64,000 nucleotides of DNA from positions 165,138 to 229,137 of the forward strand of contig CANMBS010000004.1 of NCBI GenBank assembly GCA_947496145.1, read 5' to 3'. Below the pieces are notes generated by a model. That model was not told the origin of the DNA. It did not search any database and worked only from the letters and a program-made list of their open reading frames with translations. The DNA is from an uncultured Pseudovibrio sp. (GTDB lineage Bacteria; Pseudomonadota; Alphaproteobacteria; Rhizobiales; Stappiaceae). The position numbers and the translations under genes were made by a program. Below are positions 17,301 through 26,256 of the stretch, piece by piece (positions within the stretch are counted from its first letter, which is position 1; each line of letters begins with the position of its first letter).

Positions 17301-20300
17301 GATACAATCACCGGACGCACCGAAGAGATGATGGGTGTGGTCGATGAGCGCGTCACCAATCTGGACACTGCCCTGCGCGCAACCGGTGAACAGGCAGCAG
17401 ACGGTATTGCAAACCGTGGTCGCGAGATCAACGACGCCATTGCTGTTCAGTGCACCGACTTCATCGATACCCTCTCCAGCCGCTCCACCGAGGTTTCCGA
17501 AGTGCTGCGCGGCGCAGGCGAAAGCATCATTGCTGACCTGTCTCTGCGTGGTGGTGATATCGCAACCCGTCTGGACGAGACTGCAAACACACTCGGCACC
17601 ACCATTACCGTCAGCGGCGGTGAGCTGGCTGACCGTCTCGGCAACGTCAGCACACAGATTTACGAAAGCATCACAATCAACGGTGCTGAACTGGATCAGC
17701 GTCTGGCAGAGCGCGGTGCAGAAGTGGCTGACACCATCAGCAGACAGACGTCTGCCTTCAAGGTCGCTCTTGAAAGCACAACAGCAGATATCACCGGCGC
17801 ACTTGGCCTGCGCACTGAGGAACTGGCTGACAAACTGGCTGATACCGGCACACAGCTGGCTTACCTCATCGGCTCCCGTGGTGAGCGCGTAACAGCAGAC
17901 CTGACCGAGATCGGTGATCGCATCACTGAAACTCTGGATGTTCGTGGTCGTGCCCTGAATGACGGTCTGGCAAGCAAGCTGGTAGAACTGGAACAGGTGG
18001 TCACCGAAAGCGGTACTGATCTGGTTCAGTCCATCGATCTGCGCAGCCAGAACATCGGCGCTTCCTTCGACAGCCGCATCGAAAGCCTTGATGCAAAACT
18101 CGAAGAACGTACCAGCACCTTCGAGCAGAGCTTCGACAGCCGTGCAGCAGCCCTGACTGAGACCATCGAAAGCCGCACAACCAGGCTGGCAGACGCTGTG
18201 GAACAGGGCACGGGCATTATCGCAGCCACGCTGGAAGAAAAAACCCAGTCCATCTCCAAAATCCTCGAGGATCGCACCGACATCATCGCGGTCAATCTGT
18301 CCGAGCGTGTGGAGCAAGTTGGCGTTTCCCTTTCCAACCGTGCAGAAAAGATTGGCGAAATCCTCGCTCAGCGTTCCGAAGCAATCGAAGAAACCATCAC
18401 CACCAGCCTGTCTACCTTCGATCAGGCTGTGGGCGACAAGGTTGAAGCAGCTGCAACCGTCATCACAGACCGTGCAGACCACCTTGCAGTGTCCCTGTCC
18501 ACCGGTACAGAGCGCATTGATCAGGCTCTGGACGCACGCGCCAAGCAGATCTCTGAAACTCTGGTCAGCCGCACCCGCGAGATTGCCAAGGCATTCCATG
18601 ACGGTCAGACAGAGATCAACGAAGCACTCGACAGCCGTCTGGAAGAAGCTGGTTCCATCATTGTTCAGCAGTCCAAGAACCTCACCGACGCTCTGTCCGA
18701 GCAGGTGGCAGAGATCAACGTCTCTCTCGGTTCCAAGGTGTTCGAAGTTGCAGAAACCCTCGACACCCGCTCCAAGGCTCTGGAAACCATCCTTACCGAC
18801 CGCCTCGAAGCTATCACCACTACGATGGGCGACGAAAGCGAAAAGGCAGCAACCACGCTCACAAGCGCAATGGCAGAGGCAACCTCTTCCCTTGGCTCAG
18901 AAAGCACTCGCGTTCGCGATCTCATCTTCGAAGTTGTTGGTCAGGCCTCCGAACGTCTTGCTAAGGAACGCGAGCTGACAACCGAGAATGTCGTAAACTC
19001 TGTAGAACGTCTCTCCGGCACCTTGAGCAAGGAAGGCGAGCGCCTTCAGGAGATCGTTTCCAACTCCATCGGCGAAGCCCGCAATTCTCTGGAAGGCGAA
19101 GGCGAGAAAGCAGCTGCTGCTGTTTCCAACGCTATGGCGAATGTACGCGGAACACTTACGCAGGAAGGCGACGAAGTCGCTCAGCGCGTTCTCAGCACCG
19201 TGGCACAGGCAGCCAATGCCATGGCCGTGGAAAGCGAAAACGCCCGCGCCATGTACACCGCAACCCTTGCAGAAATGTCCGGCGCTCTTACCGGCGAAAG
19301 CGACAAGGTGCGCGGTGATCTGGCACAGACCATCGAACTGGTTACTGGTCGCCTCTCCACAGAAAGCGAACGCTCCAAACAGATCCTCGCAGCTTCAGCT
19401 GAAGATGTCCGTCAGCTCATGGCAGGCGAGACTGATGAAGTGCGCGCCCGCGTCTTCTCCGCAATTGAAGAAGCAGCAGGCACCTTGTCCGTCCGCGTTA
19501 AGTCTGTGGCAGACGAACTGCTTGTTAAAGCCGAAAACCTCAACGAGGCGTTCGGCAGCCGCTCCTCTGAACTCTCTGAGATCATTGGTAAGGACGGCAG
19601 CGAGCTTATCACTGCGATCGAAAACCGCGCTCATGACCTGACAACCCGCGTCAACGAAGTTCAGAACGCAATTCTGGATGCAGTGACCGTGAAGGGCCGT
19701 GAAGTCTCTGACCGCTTTGCACAAAACGGTTTGCAGGCAACCCGCGATCTGGTGGAAGCGGGCGACAAGATCGTCACCGCAATCGACGAACGCAGTTCCA
19801 TCGCAGCCACTCGCATGGATGACAGCCGCGAGCGCATGCAGGCGGATATGAACATCCTGCTCAACACCGTGGCCACCAAAGGTCAGGAAGTTGCAGAAAA
19901 CGTCACCCGTCAGGGCGCAGTGGCCACAGATGCTCTGTCCCAGACCATCGACAGCATCGGCAACACCATCGAAGACCGCACCCGCATGGCTGTGAACGTG
20001 ATGACAGGCACCAAAGAGCGTCTTGAAACTGATGTCTCTGAAATCCTGACACGCCTGAACGCCTCCAACGGCAACCTGCGTCAGATTCTGGCTTCAGCAA
20101 GCGAGAACCTGTCTGAAGTTGAAACCAATCTGGCAAACCGTGCAGGTGAGTTCAGAACAGCCATTGACCGTGCAGTCACCGAAACGGAAGCGGCAAACGC
20201 AACCATTGAGGCTCAGGTTGGTCAGCTGCGCAACACCACACACACCGTGCTGGCAGATGCGGCCAAGATCGCAACCCGCATGGAAGACCAGAACCAGCTT

Positions 20301-21548
20301 CTCGGTCAGGCCATCACCGATCTTGAAGCAACCAACACCCATGTAGACAACCGCTTCTCTGATCGCCGTATGGCAATCGAGATGGTTGCAGACACCCTGA
20401 TTAAGAAAACTCAGGATGTCGAAGTCCTCATGGCGAACTATACCAATACTCTTGGTGACACGCTTGAAGTGGCTGACGATAAGGCACGCGAAGTTTCCGG
20501 TATGCTTCGCGCAGCCGCAGAAGCAGCAACCAAGTCAGTGACCGAGCAGTTCGAAAGCATGCGCATGACTGCTGGCATGGAAGGCCAGAAGGCACGTGAT
20601 GCGGTGAAAGCTGCACACGATGACATCCTTCATGACATGAAGTCCACCGTCACGGAAGCCTCTGAGCGCTTCACCGATGCGACAGCTCGTATGCGTGATG
20701 TGGCTCGTTCTGTTCATCAGGAACTGGAAGCAACCCGTAACGAACTCAATGCAGGTATTCTGGCTCTGCCGGAAGAAGCAGAAGCATCTACCGCTGCACT
20801 GCGCCGCATTGTAAGCGAGCAGGTCAAATCACTGGAAGAACTCTCCACCATCGTGTCTCGCCAGTCCTCTCAGTTCGACGTGTCAACACCGGCAGAAGCT
20901 CCACGGGCAGTCAACGCAGCTCCGGCAGCAATGGCAGCTGGCGGGCAATACGCAGCAGCAGAAGCACCAACTCTGCAACAGGTTGCTGCATCAGGCGCAA
21001 AGCCGGCTCGCATGTCCCCTGCTCCACGCCGAATGGAACCAGCAGCTCCACGCCCAAAGCGGCCACAGCCAGCACCAGCGGCTGCACCGCAGGGAAACGG
21101 AGCCTCCAAGGGCTGGATCAGCGACCTGCTTCGCCGCGCTTCCGATGACGAAGACGGCATGGGTGGTCACGCACGGGATACAGCAAACGCCCGCACTCCA
21201 CAGCACATGGTTGAATCCCTCAACTCCCTGAGCATGGATATTGCCAGAGCAGTTGATCATGAAACCTTTGTGGACCTGTGGGAACGTTACAAGCGCGGTG
21301 AGCGCGATGTGTTCACCCGTCGTCTTTACACCCTGCAAGGTCAGCAGACCTTCGACGAGATCCGCCAGAAGTATGGCCGTGATCCTGAATTCCGCAGCGC
21401 TGTTGAGCGTTACATTCAGGACTTCGAGCAACTTCTCTCTCAGGTCTCCAGAAGCGACAGCGACAATCAGCTTGGTCACACCTACCTGACCTCTGATACC
21501 GGCAAGGTCTACACCATGCTGGCCCACGCAAGTGGCCGCTTCGACTAA
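14349..21548 (+). CDS. Giant apolipoprotein-like growth-pole ring protein (GPR/RgsE type)
   Basis: A 2399-residue protein. Residues 1-113 are cytosolic and charged; two membrane segments lie near 115-135 and 155-178. About 2000 residues of continuous heptad- and hendecad-type helix follow, rich in Thr, Ser, Glu, Ala and Leu and nearly free of Pro and Cys. From about residue 371 the register is 11 residues (LSETGTKLSET, LHERGSSINEE and on); at 812-900 it is 22 residues. A Pro/Ala linker (about 2178-2255) leads to a conserved C-terminal domain with DLWERYKRGERDVFTRRLY. Size, topology and apolipoprotein-like repeats match Agrobacterium GPR and Sinorhizobium RgsE, needed for the ring at the growing pole. 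Orthology is inferred. ATG follows GGCGAG; a terminator follows the stop. Confidence 0.82.
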   Translation: MANTPKAKAPSEVALSAVEEALQADFGAPHESILSSETESKSTDTPKMSASPAQDAGSAPSSSKKLAQLVEEDQAPRQVRKRGRGGRPPTASNDDRQSIGSLMFALQRKPSAAPFWFAFAVSFVWASLGLAMSWGTFAEQLEKSSSFAGVFENPTLVLVSVFIVVPIAFVWVMALMFWRAQEMRNVARGMTEVALRLAEPEDVAKESILNVGQAIRREAAAMGDGIERAIARASELEVLIHKEVSSLENSYNDNELKIRRLVEELVSQREAIQANAELVRETISGSHENLASQLANTSEEFASSVDRARERLTGSIDATLEQMTSKIENRVSEVTDSFTEAGSEMVSSLTVRSDDYVERLTSTGSELVETLSETGTKLSETLHERGSSINEEFSSTANSFIDNLTERGTDLNSRLSETSEALVENLANRSDEITATLSTTGTTIVDGLSARGNEISELLAERGDALNATLGAAGAELSATITDQTEAMRSVLHTQGTELTASIEETVSSVTAQFVGASSELTETLVTTSGDVVGQINAANTELNSTLSTGLSEFTTNISETSSELSQTLVITTSTVTEQLNEANATLSDTLNVSVQSISSAAQDASTLVTGVLSTGVSELTTSVTTASSELAEALAATTSTVTEQINGANDTLTETMNLGVVSINQSVETAGSELTSTLLTASNEVTEKITTANDNLTETLKGSVETITRTVDGVSGELSQSLDSGVELLSQSVTSTTAVIAETMDASASSFTASVTGATANITDALEDGVSSLSATVSGAKEQISGTLEEGVVSLSETVNSAGSQISTIMDSGVGSLTDSVKTANIILSETIDSGVGTLSETVTSASSLISTIMDSGVGNLTDTVKTANTIMSETMDAGVGSLNETVNSASSQISAIMDNGVGSLNETVNTANAQLTDTLNLTVTSVADQFGSANSQLHETLGTTISGVTEHFTAASTRLSDELLTRGEEINANLSLTSGRLIDTITGRTEEMMGVVDERVTNLDTALRATGEQAADGIANRGREINDAIAVQCTDFIDTLSSRSTEVSEVLRGAGESIIADLSLRGGDIATRLDETANTLGTTITVSGGELADRLGNVSTQIYESITINGAELDQRLAERGAEVADTISRQTSAFKVALESTTADITGALGLRTEELADKLADTGTQLAYLIGSRGERVTADLTEIGDRITETLDVRGRALNDGLASKLVELEQVVTESGTDLVQSIDLRSQNIGASFDSRIESLDAKLEERTSTFEQSFDSRAAALTETIESRTTRLADAVEQGTGIIAATLEEKTQSISKILEDRTDIIAVNLSERVEQVGVSLSNRAEKIGEILAQRSEAIEETITTSLSTFDQAVGDKVEAAATVITDRADHLAVSLSTGTERIDQALDARAKQISETLVSRTREIAKAFHDGQTEINEALDSRLEEAGSIIVQQSKNLTDALSEQVAEINVSLGSKVFEVAETLDTRSKALETILTDRLEAITTTMGDESEKAATTLTSAMAEATSSLGSESTRVRDLIFEVVGQASERLAKERELTTENVVNSVERLSGTLSKEGERLQEIVSNSIGEARNSLEGEGEKAAAAVSNAMANVRGTLTQEGDEVAQRVLSTVAQAANAMAVESENARAMYTATLAEMSGALTGESDKVRGDLAQTIELVTGRLSTESERSKQILAASAEDVRQLMAGETDEVRARVFSAIEEAAGTLSVRVKSVADELLVKAENLNEAFGSRSSELSEIIGKDGSELITAIENRAHDLTTRVNEVQNAILDAVTVKGREVSDRFAQNGLQATRDLVEAGDKIVTAIDERSSIAATRMDDSRERMQADMNILLNTVATKGQEVAENVTRQGAVATDALSQTIDSIGNTIEDRTRMAVNVMTGTKERLETDVSEILTRLNASNGNLRQILASASENLSEVETNLANRAGEFRTAIDRAVTETEAANATIEAQVGQLRNTTHTVLADAAKIATRMEDQNQLLGQAITDLEATNTHVDNRFSDRRMAIEMVADTLIKKTQDVEVLMANYTNTLGDTLEVADDKAREVSGMLRAAAEAATKSVTEQFESMRMTAGMEGQKARDAVKAAHDDILHDMKSTVTEASERFTDATARMRDVARSVHQELEATRNELNAGILALPEEAEASTAALRRIVSEQVKSLEELSTIVSRQSSQFDVSTPAEAPRAVNAAPAAMAAGGQYAAAEAPTLQQVAASGAKPARMSPAPRRMEPAAPRPKRPQPAPAAAPQGNGASKGWISDLLRRASDDEDGMGGHARDTANARTPQHMVESLNSLSMDIARAVDHETFVDLWERYKRGERDVFTRRLYTLQGQQTFDEIRQKYGRDPEFRSAVERYIQDFEQLLSQVSRSDSDNQLGHTYLTSDTGKVYTMLAHASGRFD
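16584..17111 (+). repeat. Eight tandem 66-bp units inside the coiled-coil gene
   Basis: The acidic residue that opens each unit (Asp or Glu before GVGSL-type sequence) is encoded at 16584, 16650, 16716, 16782, 16848, 16914, 16980 and 17046, an exact 66-bp period. The last five units share much nucleotide identity (ATGGACAGCGGCGTTGG and variants), with alternation of a K-T-A-N and an S-A-S-S/Q form, which suggests duplication of a 132-bp pair. Each unit encodes 22 residues, two hendecads. Confidence 0.85.
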
Positions 21549-21571
21549 GCGCAACTGGACACTACAAAATC

Positions 21572-21610
21572 AAAAAAGGCTCCTGAAGTTCTCAGGAGCC
21601 TTTTTCTTTT
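21572..21610 (+). terminator. Rho-independent terminator
   Basis: GGCTCCTGA at 21578-21586 pairs with TCAGGAGCC at 21592-21600, followed by TTTTTCTTTT. It ends the giant coiled-coil transcript. Confidence 0.93.
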
Positions 21611-21825
21611 GCAACAACCCTAAATGTTACCGTAGCATATATTATCGTCTAAAACATCACAGCATCGCCATACAAATCAACAAGCGGCTACTTTCGGTAA
21701 ATACTTGACATATGCAAGCCAACAATCTGTAATATTATAAATATTACTTACGACTATATTAAGCAACACACGCAACCAATTAAAATAAATTTATACAGCT
21801 ACCAGAAATTTACCGGAGCAGTATT

Positions 21826-23004
21826 TTGGACAAAAGTAACGGAAACTCTAAGACAATCAAAATTGAGGATGTTGAACACCCTGATCTTTCTGGTTTTTTC
21901 AAGATCATTCCCGTCTCTAATTCTGACTTAGCAGATGATCAAGAGGCAGCAATCAAAAGATTAAATCACTACCTGAAAAACGTAGAAACCTCTGTTCAAC
22001 CACAGGATGAACAGGTTTTTGAGCTGCAGCAAAACTATGTTGCCCGACTACGTTCAATTGCAAACGGCATCAGAGACAAGCAGCAATCCGGACACGATTT
22101 GCTTGTCAGGCTGGGTACCGCATTTGGTGAGTATAAATCTCTTCCGGAGCAGCTTCATTACATCAGAAGTGTTGGTGCTGACCTTCACCCTAAAAAAGAT
22201 CCAAGAACGCTTAAGCTGAACCCTTTGGATGTAGATGCCAGTGAAGAACTGCGAGCGCTTTATTTAGAAATTCAAAAAACTCTTACTGTCGTCGACGTTG
22301 TTCTTTCTCGCAGGGAAGGCGATCTGTCAAAGAAAAGCAGTTTTGATCACAAAGATCAGCAAAGACACCTATCACTTCTTAGAAGGGAGTACTTGCAGCG
22401 ACTGAAAGAGATTGCAGATTATGCATGGCTCCATCGTGATGCAACCGCCTACGGCACTCAAAAACTGACACTCTTTCAGGAGGCTTTTGTATCAAGAGAA
22501 GCTGATTACGTTAAAAACAAGCACATTCAATCTCTTGGGCTTCGGGCAGCATTGCTACTGGTTCCTTTAACTGCACTCTATTTATTCTTCACAAGCGGTG
22601 GTACGAGCCTGACTGCTTCAGATAACATAAAAATCTGGACTGGTTTCCTTGCACTTGCCGCTGGAGCCTGCATCGGCACCTGGTTGTCATTCTCCCTGCG
22701 GCGTACATCCATTGGTTTTACCGATTTGGTTCTTCTGGAGCCTGATCGGGTGAACCCCACCAGCAGACTGATCTATGTGGTGCTTCTCACCTGTATTTTA
22801 GGTCTGCTGCTGGAACTTGGCATGGTCCCGCTACAGATTGCGGGCGTTAAAATAACACCAAGCACAGGGTTTATGGTCGCCTTCCTGATTGGAATACTTA
22901 GCGGAATTTCAGAGCGTTCATTAGCAGGATTTGTTTCTGGGAAAGCCTCAAGCCTGATGAAATCGCTTGAAGGTAAAGCAATGGATGAAAAAAATGGCAA
23001 ATAA
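21826..23004 (+). CDS. Hypothetical membrane protein
   Basis: A 392-residue protein I do not recognise. The first 225 residues are charged, mostly helical and cytosolic. Four hydrophobic segments follow: around residues 241-258 (AALLLVPLTALYLFF), 266-288, 306-332 and 342-358. It ends in a short lysine-rich tail. The start is TTG at 21826 with GGAG upstream; there is no ATG near the predicted N-terminus. A 200-bp AT-rich stretch precedes the gene, and its base use looks poorer in G+C than the flanking genes. It overlaps the next gene by about 20 bp, so the two probably form an operon. Possible accessory DNA. Confidence 0.7.
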   Translation: MDKSNGNSKTIKIEDVEHPDLSGFFKIIPVSNSDLADDQEAAIKRLNHYLKNVETSVQPQDEQVFELQQNYVARLRSIANGIRDKQQSGHDLLVRLGTAFGEYKSLPEQLHYIRSVGADLHPKKDPRTLKLNPLDVDASEELRALYLEIQKTLTVVDVVLSRREGDLSKKSSFDHKDQQRHLSLLRREYLQRLKEIADYAWLHRDATAYGTQKLTLFQEAFVSREADYVKNKHIQSLGLRAALLLVPLTALYLFFTSGGTSLTASDNIKIWTGFLALAAGACIGTWLSFSLRRTSIGFTDLVLLEPDRVNPTSRLIYVVLLTCILGLLLELGMVPLQIAGVKITPSTGFMVAFLIGILSGISERSLAGFVSGKASSLMKSLEGKAMDEKNGK

Positions 23005-23443
23005 GATTATTCTGGGAATTTTCGCATTACTTTGTTCAGCAGGTATCGCTCGGGCAGAGTGTGCAATTTCGGTAATGAACAATGTCGGCATATCAATTAT
23101 CGTAGACGTACTGGACCAAGAATCTGAACGTAGCCTTTCTACAAGCCCGGATCTGCTCGCACTTGGAGACGCCCAAAGATCACCTGTTCCTCTAGAACTC
23201 AACATTGATGACTGCAACACTATGTTACTTTTCAAGATAATCGATTGCAGAGCAAGGACAGAATTCCTGTTCTTGGCTCAACCTCACTACGATTCAACTC
23301 GGTCTCCTCTCGACCCTCCGCTCTTCTATCTCGAAAGACCATTTAGCCATGGATTTAACCCACGAGACCGTTTTGGACCAATAACCGAAGTAGCTCTCGA
23401 CGATCTGGATTTGCAGTCTTGCCCGCGCAGTTTCATGCGATGA
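22985..23443 (+). CDS. Small exported hypothetical protein
   Basis: A 152-residue protein with a clear signal peptide (KKMANKIILGIFALLCSAG, cleavage after ARA). The mature part has four cysteines, in AECAIS, DDCNTM, IIDCRA and LQSCPR, which could form two disulfides. I do not recognise a family. The start at ATG 22985 overlaps the end of the upstream membrane-protein gene; TTG 22967 and ATG 22994 are alternatives. Coupling to a membrane protein suggests the pair acts at the envelope. Confidence 0.65.
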   Translation: MKKMANKIILGIFALLCSAGIARAECAISVMNNVGISIIVDVLDQESERSLSTSPDLLALGDAQRSPVPLELNIDDCNTMLLFKIIDCRARTEFLFLAQPHYDSTRSPLDPPLFYLERPFSHGFNPRDRFGPITEVALDDLDLQSCPRSFMR

Positions 23444-23506
23444 TATAGAAAAGACACGCGCCACCCAAAGTGCGCGACAACCAAGCATATAATAGCAGTT
23501 TGGAAC

Positions 23507-24298
23507 TTACTCCACCTTTTCAGCAGGCTTAGCTCTGGAGGGCACCACAGCAGCCACCTGCCTGTTTCCGCCTGGCTCCTTGCTATTCAGCTCAGCTCGC
23601 TTGGCGGCTGCCCTTGCTCGTGGGATGCGACTGATCGTATTCACAGACCAGCCAGCGATTTGCGCAAGCACGTTGTCAGAGGCAGAGTTAAGCGCCGGGA
23701 TGGCATCATCTACGGCCTGCCCACTTGTGGGCACACTTGCAGCAAACACCCGCATGCCGATGGACCGCCCATCACGATCATCCACGATACGTGCCGCCAC
23801 TTCCACATAAGCTTTGTCACGCCCATCAACCTGAAGCTCAAAGGCCCGCAATGTGGTTTGCAGCTGATAATCAATCAGCAGCCCTTGCCCCGGCTGGGAA
23901 ACGCCGCGCAGCTTGCCTGTATTTTCCAGTGTCTCCACAAGCTTGGCCTGAAACACCCGTGGCAACGTGTCCGTCCACGCTACTTTAGGGAAGTAGGAGT
24001 ATACCGGACCGCCCCCTTGAGTTACAGCAATGTTGCTCGTATCCAGCGCCTGTAAAGCGATGGGAGAAGCCACAAGGACCTGATAATCAGAGGACCGCGC
24101 CTGAACGGAAACCTCGCGAGGTGCAGTTAGTCCATACAGAGCGTCAGGACCACTTGCCCCACACCCTGCCAAACCACTCAGCAGAACGGCACCAACAACG
24201 CAATTTTGAAGTGTCGAACCGAACACACCAAGCTCCAAACCACTCACCAACGCAACTCGGAGTTTACCGAGTCGCCCTGTTACATCTTTGTCAAACAT
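23507..24298 (-). CDS. ABC-transport auxiliary lipoprotein (PqiC/MlaC-position)
   Basis: About 263 residues. A lipobox LSGLAGC follows a hydrophobic stretch, so the mature protein is a lipoprotein. The domain (ALYGLTAPREVS, QVLVASPIALQALDTSNIAV, VVDDRDGRSIGMRVF-like strand) is the ABC_trans_aux type found in PqiC and at the end of alphaproteobacterial Mla/MCE operons. It would sit at the outer or inner membrane and help move lipids between membranes with the MCE protein. The start is uncertain: ATG 24298 leaves a long leader before the lipobox, and the open frame reaches 24382 inside the MCE gene. A Lys/Pro-rich tail ends the protein. Confidence 0.85.
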   Translation of the reverse strand: MFDKDVTGRLGKLRVALVSGLELGVFGSTLQNCVVGAVLLSGLAGCGASGPDALYGLTAPREVSVQARSSDYQVLVASPIALQALDTSNIAVTQGGGPVYSYFPKVAWTDTLPRVFQAKLVETLENTGKLRGVSQPGQGLLIDYQLQTTLRAFELQVDGRDKAYVEVAARIVDDRDGRSIGMRVFAASVPTSGQAVDDAIPALNSASDNVLAQIAGWSVNTISRIPRARAAAKRAELNSKEPGGNRQVAAVVPSRAKPAEKVE

Positions 24299-24308
24299 AT
24301 TCCAAAAC

Positions 24309-26246
24309 TCAACGGCGCTGTGACCCATTAAAGACAGGTGTGTCCGATCCGCCAAAGATAACGCGGTTCGGACTGCGATCAAAATTGTTCACCGCACGCC
24401 GGATCTCAATAAGTGTTTGGTTTAGTTGCTGCATTGCTGCTGTAAAGTCTTGCCCGCCTTGCTGGCTCAATTTCAACAGGGCAGCTGAAATCGGGTCAGC
24501 TCTTTTAGCAAATGCATCCGCGACCTTGCGAATAGACGCCGCTGCATCAGTCGCTTCCTTAATGAAACCCTGCCCGTCAGCCGACACCATGCCGTCTACC
24601 TTCTCTAAAATGGTGTTCACACGTACGGAAGCAGCATTCAGATTGGTTGCGATGTTCTTGGCCTCATCAATGACCTTGTCAACGTCAGGAACCTTTTTCT
24701 TCAGCTCCAGCGTCATCTCATTAACCGACATAGCCGCACTTTGAATCTCATCAATGGCCTTGGCAAGTTGCGGCGTCTTGTCAGCAAGGGTGGTTGCCAC
24801 CTTATCCGCCGAGGCGACAATATTACCAACCTTCGCAGGATCAATCGCCTCAACAACCCCGTTCATATTGGACATTAACGAATTCGCATTATCCATAGTC
24901 TCGCTAAGCTGACCAGAAGCAACGCTGAGATTGTCTCCCACCTCGCGCGCGGAAACGATTACGCGATCAATTTCCTTCTTTCGCCCTGCAACCGTATCGC
25001 TCACTCTGCGAATATTCGAGGCGGCGACACCCGCATCATCAATCGCGTCTGCAAGGACCTGATTTTTCTCAGAAAGCGTTGTAGTTACCGTTTCAACGGA
25101 AGAAACAATGTTTTGAACCTGCTCAGACTTAATAGCATTCACAATGCGGTTTGCATTGCGGGTTGTAAGAACAACTTCATTAGAAGCAAGCTCTGCATTC
25201 GTCACAATACGATTAATAGCTGCTTTGTTTTTCGCCAGCTCCTGTGTCAGCTCCCGCGCATTTTCCGCAATCACAGAGGCCGAAGCCAGCATGGAGTTGA
25301 TATCCCCGCGCCTTTCCGTCAGCACCCCACCCAGATCAGCTGCACCCGTTAAGATGCGTTCCACATCATCCGGCTTTACAGCGGCAAGGATCGCATCAAT
25401 CTGGTCCAGCTTCCCGGTAAGATCACTGGTAAACATCACCAGTTGATCCGAAGCCAGCTTACCATTGGCAATGATATCCCCGACCCCGTCAGCTGAAGCG
25501 GACAGCTTATTGGTCATCACCTCAACATTAGTAACAATCCCGCCCAGTTTATCGGGGGGTACATTCGCCAACAGAACCTCACCGCGATCCACCAGATTAC
25601 CAATTTTCCCGGAAAGGCCGGTCAGAGCCTTACTGGTCTGGGTGACACCTGCCAGAAAATCATCAACCCCCTGGGCGTTCTTCGCCAGTGCACCCGTAAA
25701 GACTTCAACATTCTTTATGCTGCGCTCAACGTCAGGCCGCGCCTCATTCACAAGCTTGTCAATGTTCTCAAGGGTCGAGTTCGCCTTGCGCATGATGTCC
25801 TTGGCACCTTCCAGAAGGTCTTCAAACTGCGATCGCTGTGCGTACATGACAGGAACCGCACGCTTCCCCCCTTTAAACAACAAAGGAGCCTCAGAAGAAC
25901 CACCTGACAAGTCCACATAAGCCACACCCGTCAGGCCGGTAAAGCCAAGCGATGCCACCGTGTCACGGCGCAGCGGAGCATTCGCATCAACGCGCGCAAC
26001 GGCGATCACAAGCCTTGGATTTTTTGGGTCATAGGTAAGCGCTGTGACATCACCGATCTTGATGCCATTAAACAGCACCTGCCCGCCAATCGGCAGCCCT
26101 GTCACAGCCCCGGGAAAGATGATCTTGATATCTCGCTGGCTGGAACGATCTCCTGCACTTAAAAGCCAGAATGTGAACAGAAAGGCGATAGCGACGACGG
26201 TTAAAACAAAGGCACCAATGACAATGTTATTTGCGCGGGTTTCCAT
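24309..26246 (-). CDS. MCE-domain lipid transport protein with long helical tail (MlaD-like)
   Basis: A 645-residue MlaD-family protein. One membrane anchor at residues 7-29, a single MCE domain at about 38-115 (FPGAVTGLPIGGQVLFNGIKIG, VASLGFTGLTGVAYVDLSGG), then about 500 residues of amphipathic helix with repeats such as V-x-x-A-x-x-V-A-x-x-L. E. coli MlaD is about 183 residues, so the tail is a large extension, more like mycobacterial Mce proteins that build a hydrophobic needle. It lies downstream of the ATPase and permease genes (10 bp from the ATPase) and a GGAGG precedes its ATG. It likely carries phospholipid across the periplasm. Confidence 0.92.
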   Translation of the reverse strand: METRANNIVIGAFVLTVVAIAFLFTFWLLSAGDRSSQRDIKIIFPGAVTGLPIGGQVLFNGIKIGDVTALTYDPKNPRLVIAVARVDANAPLRRDTVASLGFTGLTGVAYVDLSGGSSEAPLLFKGGKRAVPVMYAQRSQFEDLLEGAKDIMRKANSTLENIDKLVNEARPDVERSIKNVEVFTGALAKNAQGVDDFLAGVTQTSKALTGLSGKIGNLVDRGEVLLANVPPDKLGGIVTNVEVMTNKLSASADGVGDIIANGKLASDQLVMFTSDLTGKLDQIDAILAAVKPDDVERILTGAADLGGVLTERRGDINSMLASASVIAENARELTQELAKNKAAINRIVTNAELASNEVVLTTRNANRIVNAIKSEQVQNIVSSVETVTTTLSEKNQVLADAIDDAGVAASNIRRVSDTVAGRKKEIDRVIVSAREVGDNLSVASGQLSETMDNANSLMSNMNGVVEAIDPAKVGNIVASADKVATTLADKTPQLAKAIDEIQSAAMSVNEMTLELKKKVPDVDKVIDEAKNIATNLNAASVRVNTILEKVDGMVSADGQGFIKEATDAAASIRKVADAFAKRADPISAALLKLSQQGGQDFTAAMQQLNQTLIEIRRAVNNFDRSPNRVIFGGSDTPVFNGSQRR

Positions 26247-26256
26247 GCCTGCCTCC

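Noticed and set aside
16752..18599. 615-codon antisense open frame opposite the coiled-coil gene
   Set aside because: It is Cys/Gly/Asp-rich low-complexity sequence that mirrors the repetitive codons of the sense gene; no ribosome binding site and no family resemblance.
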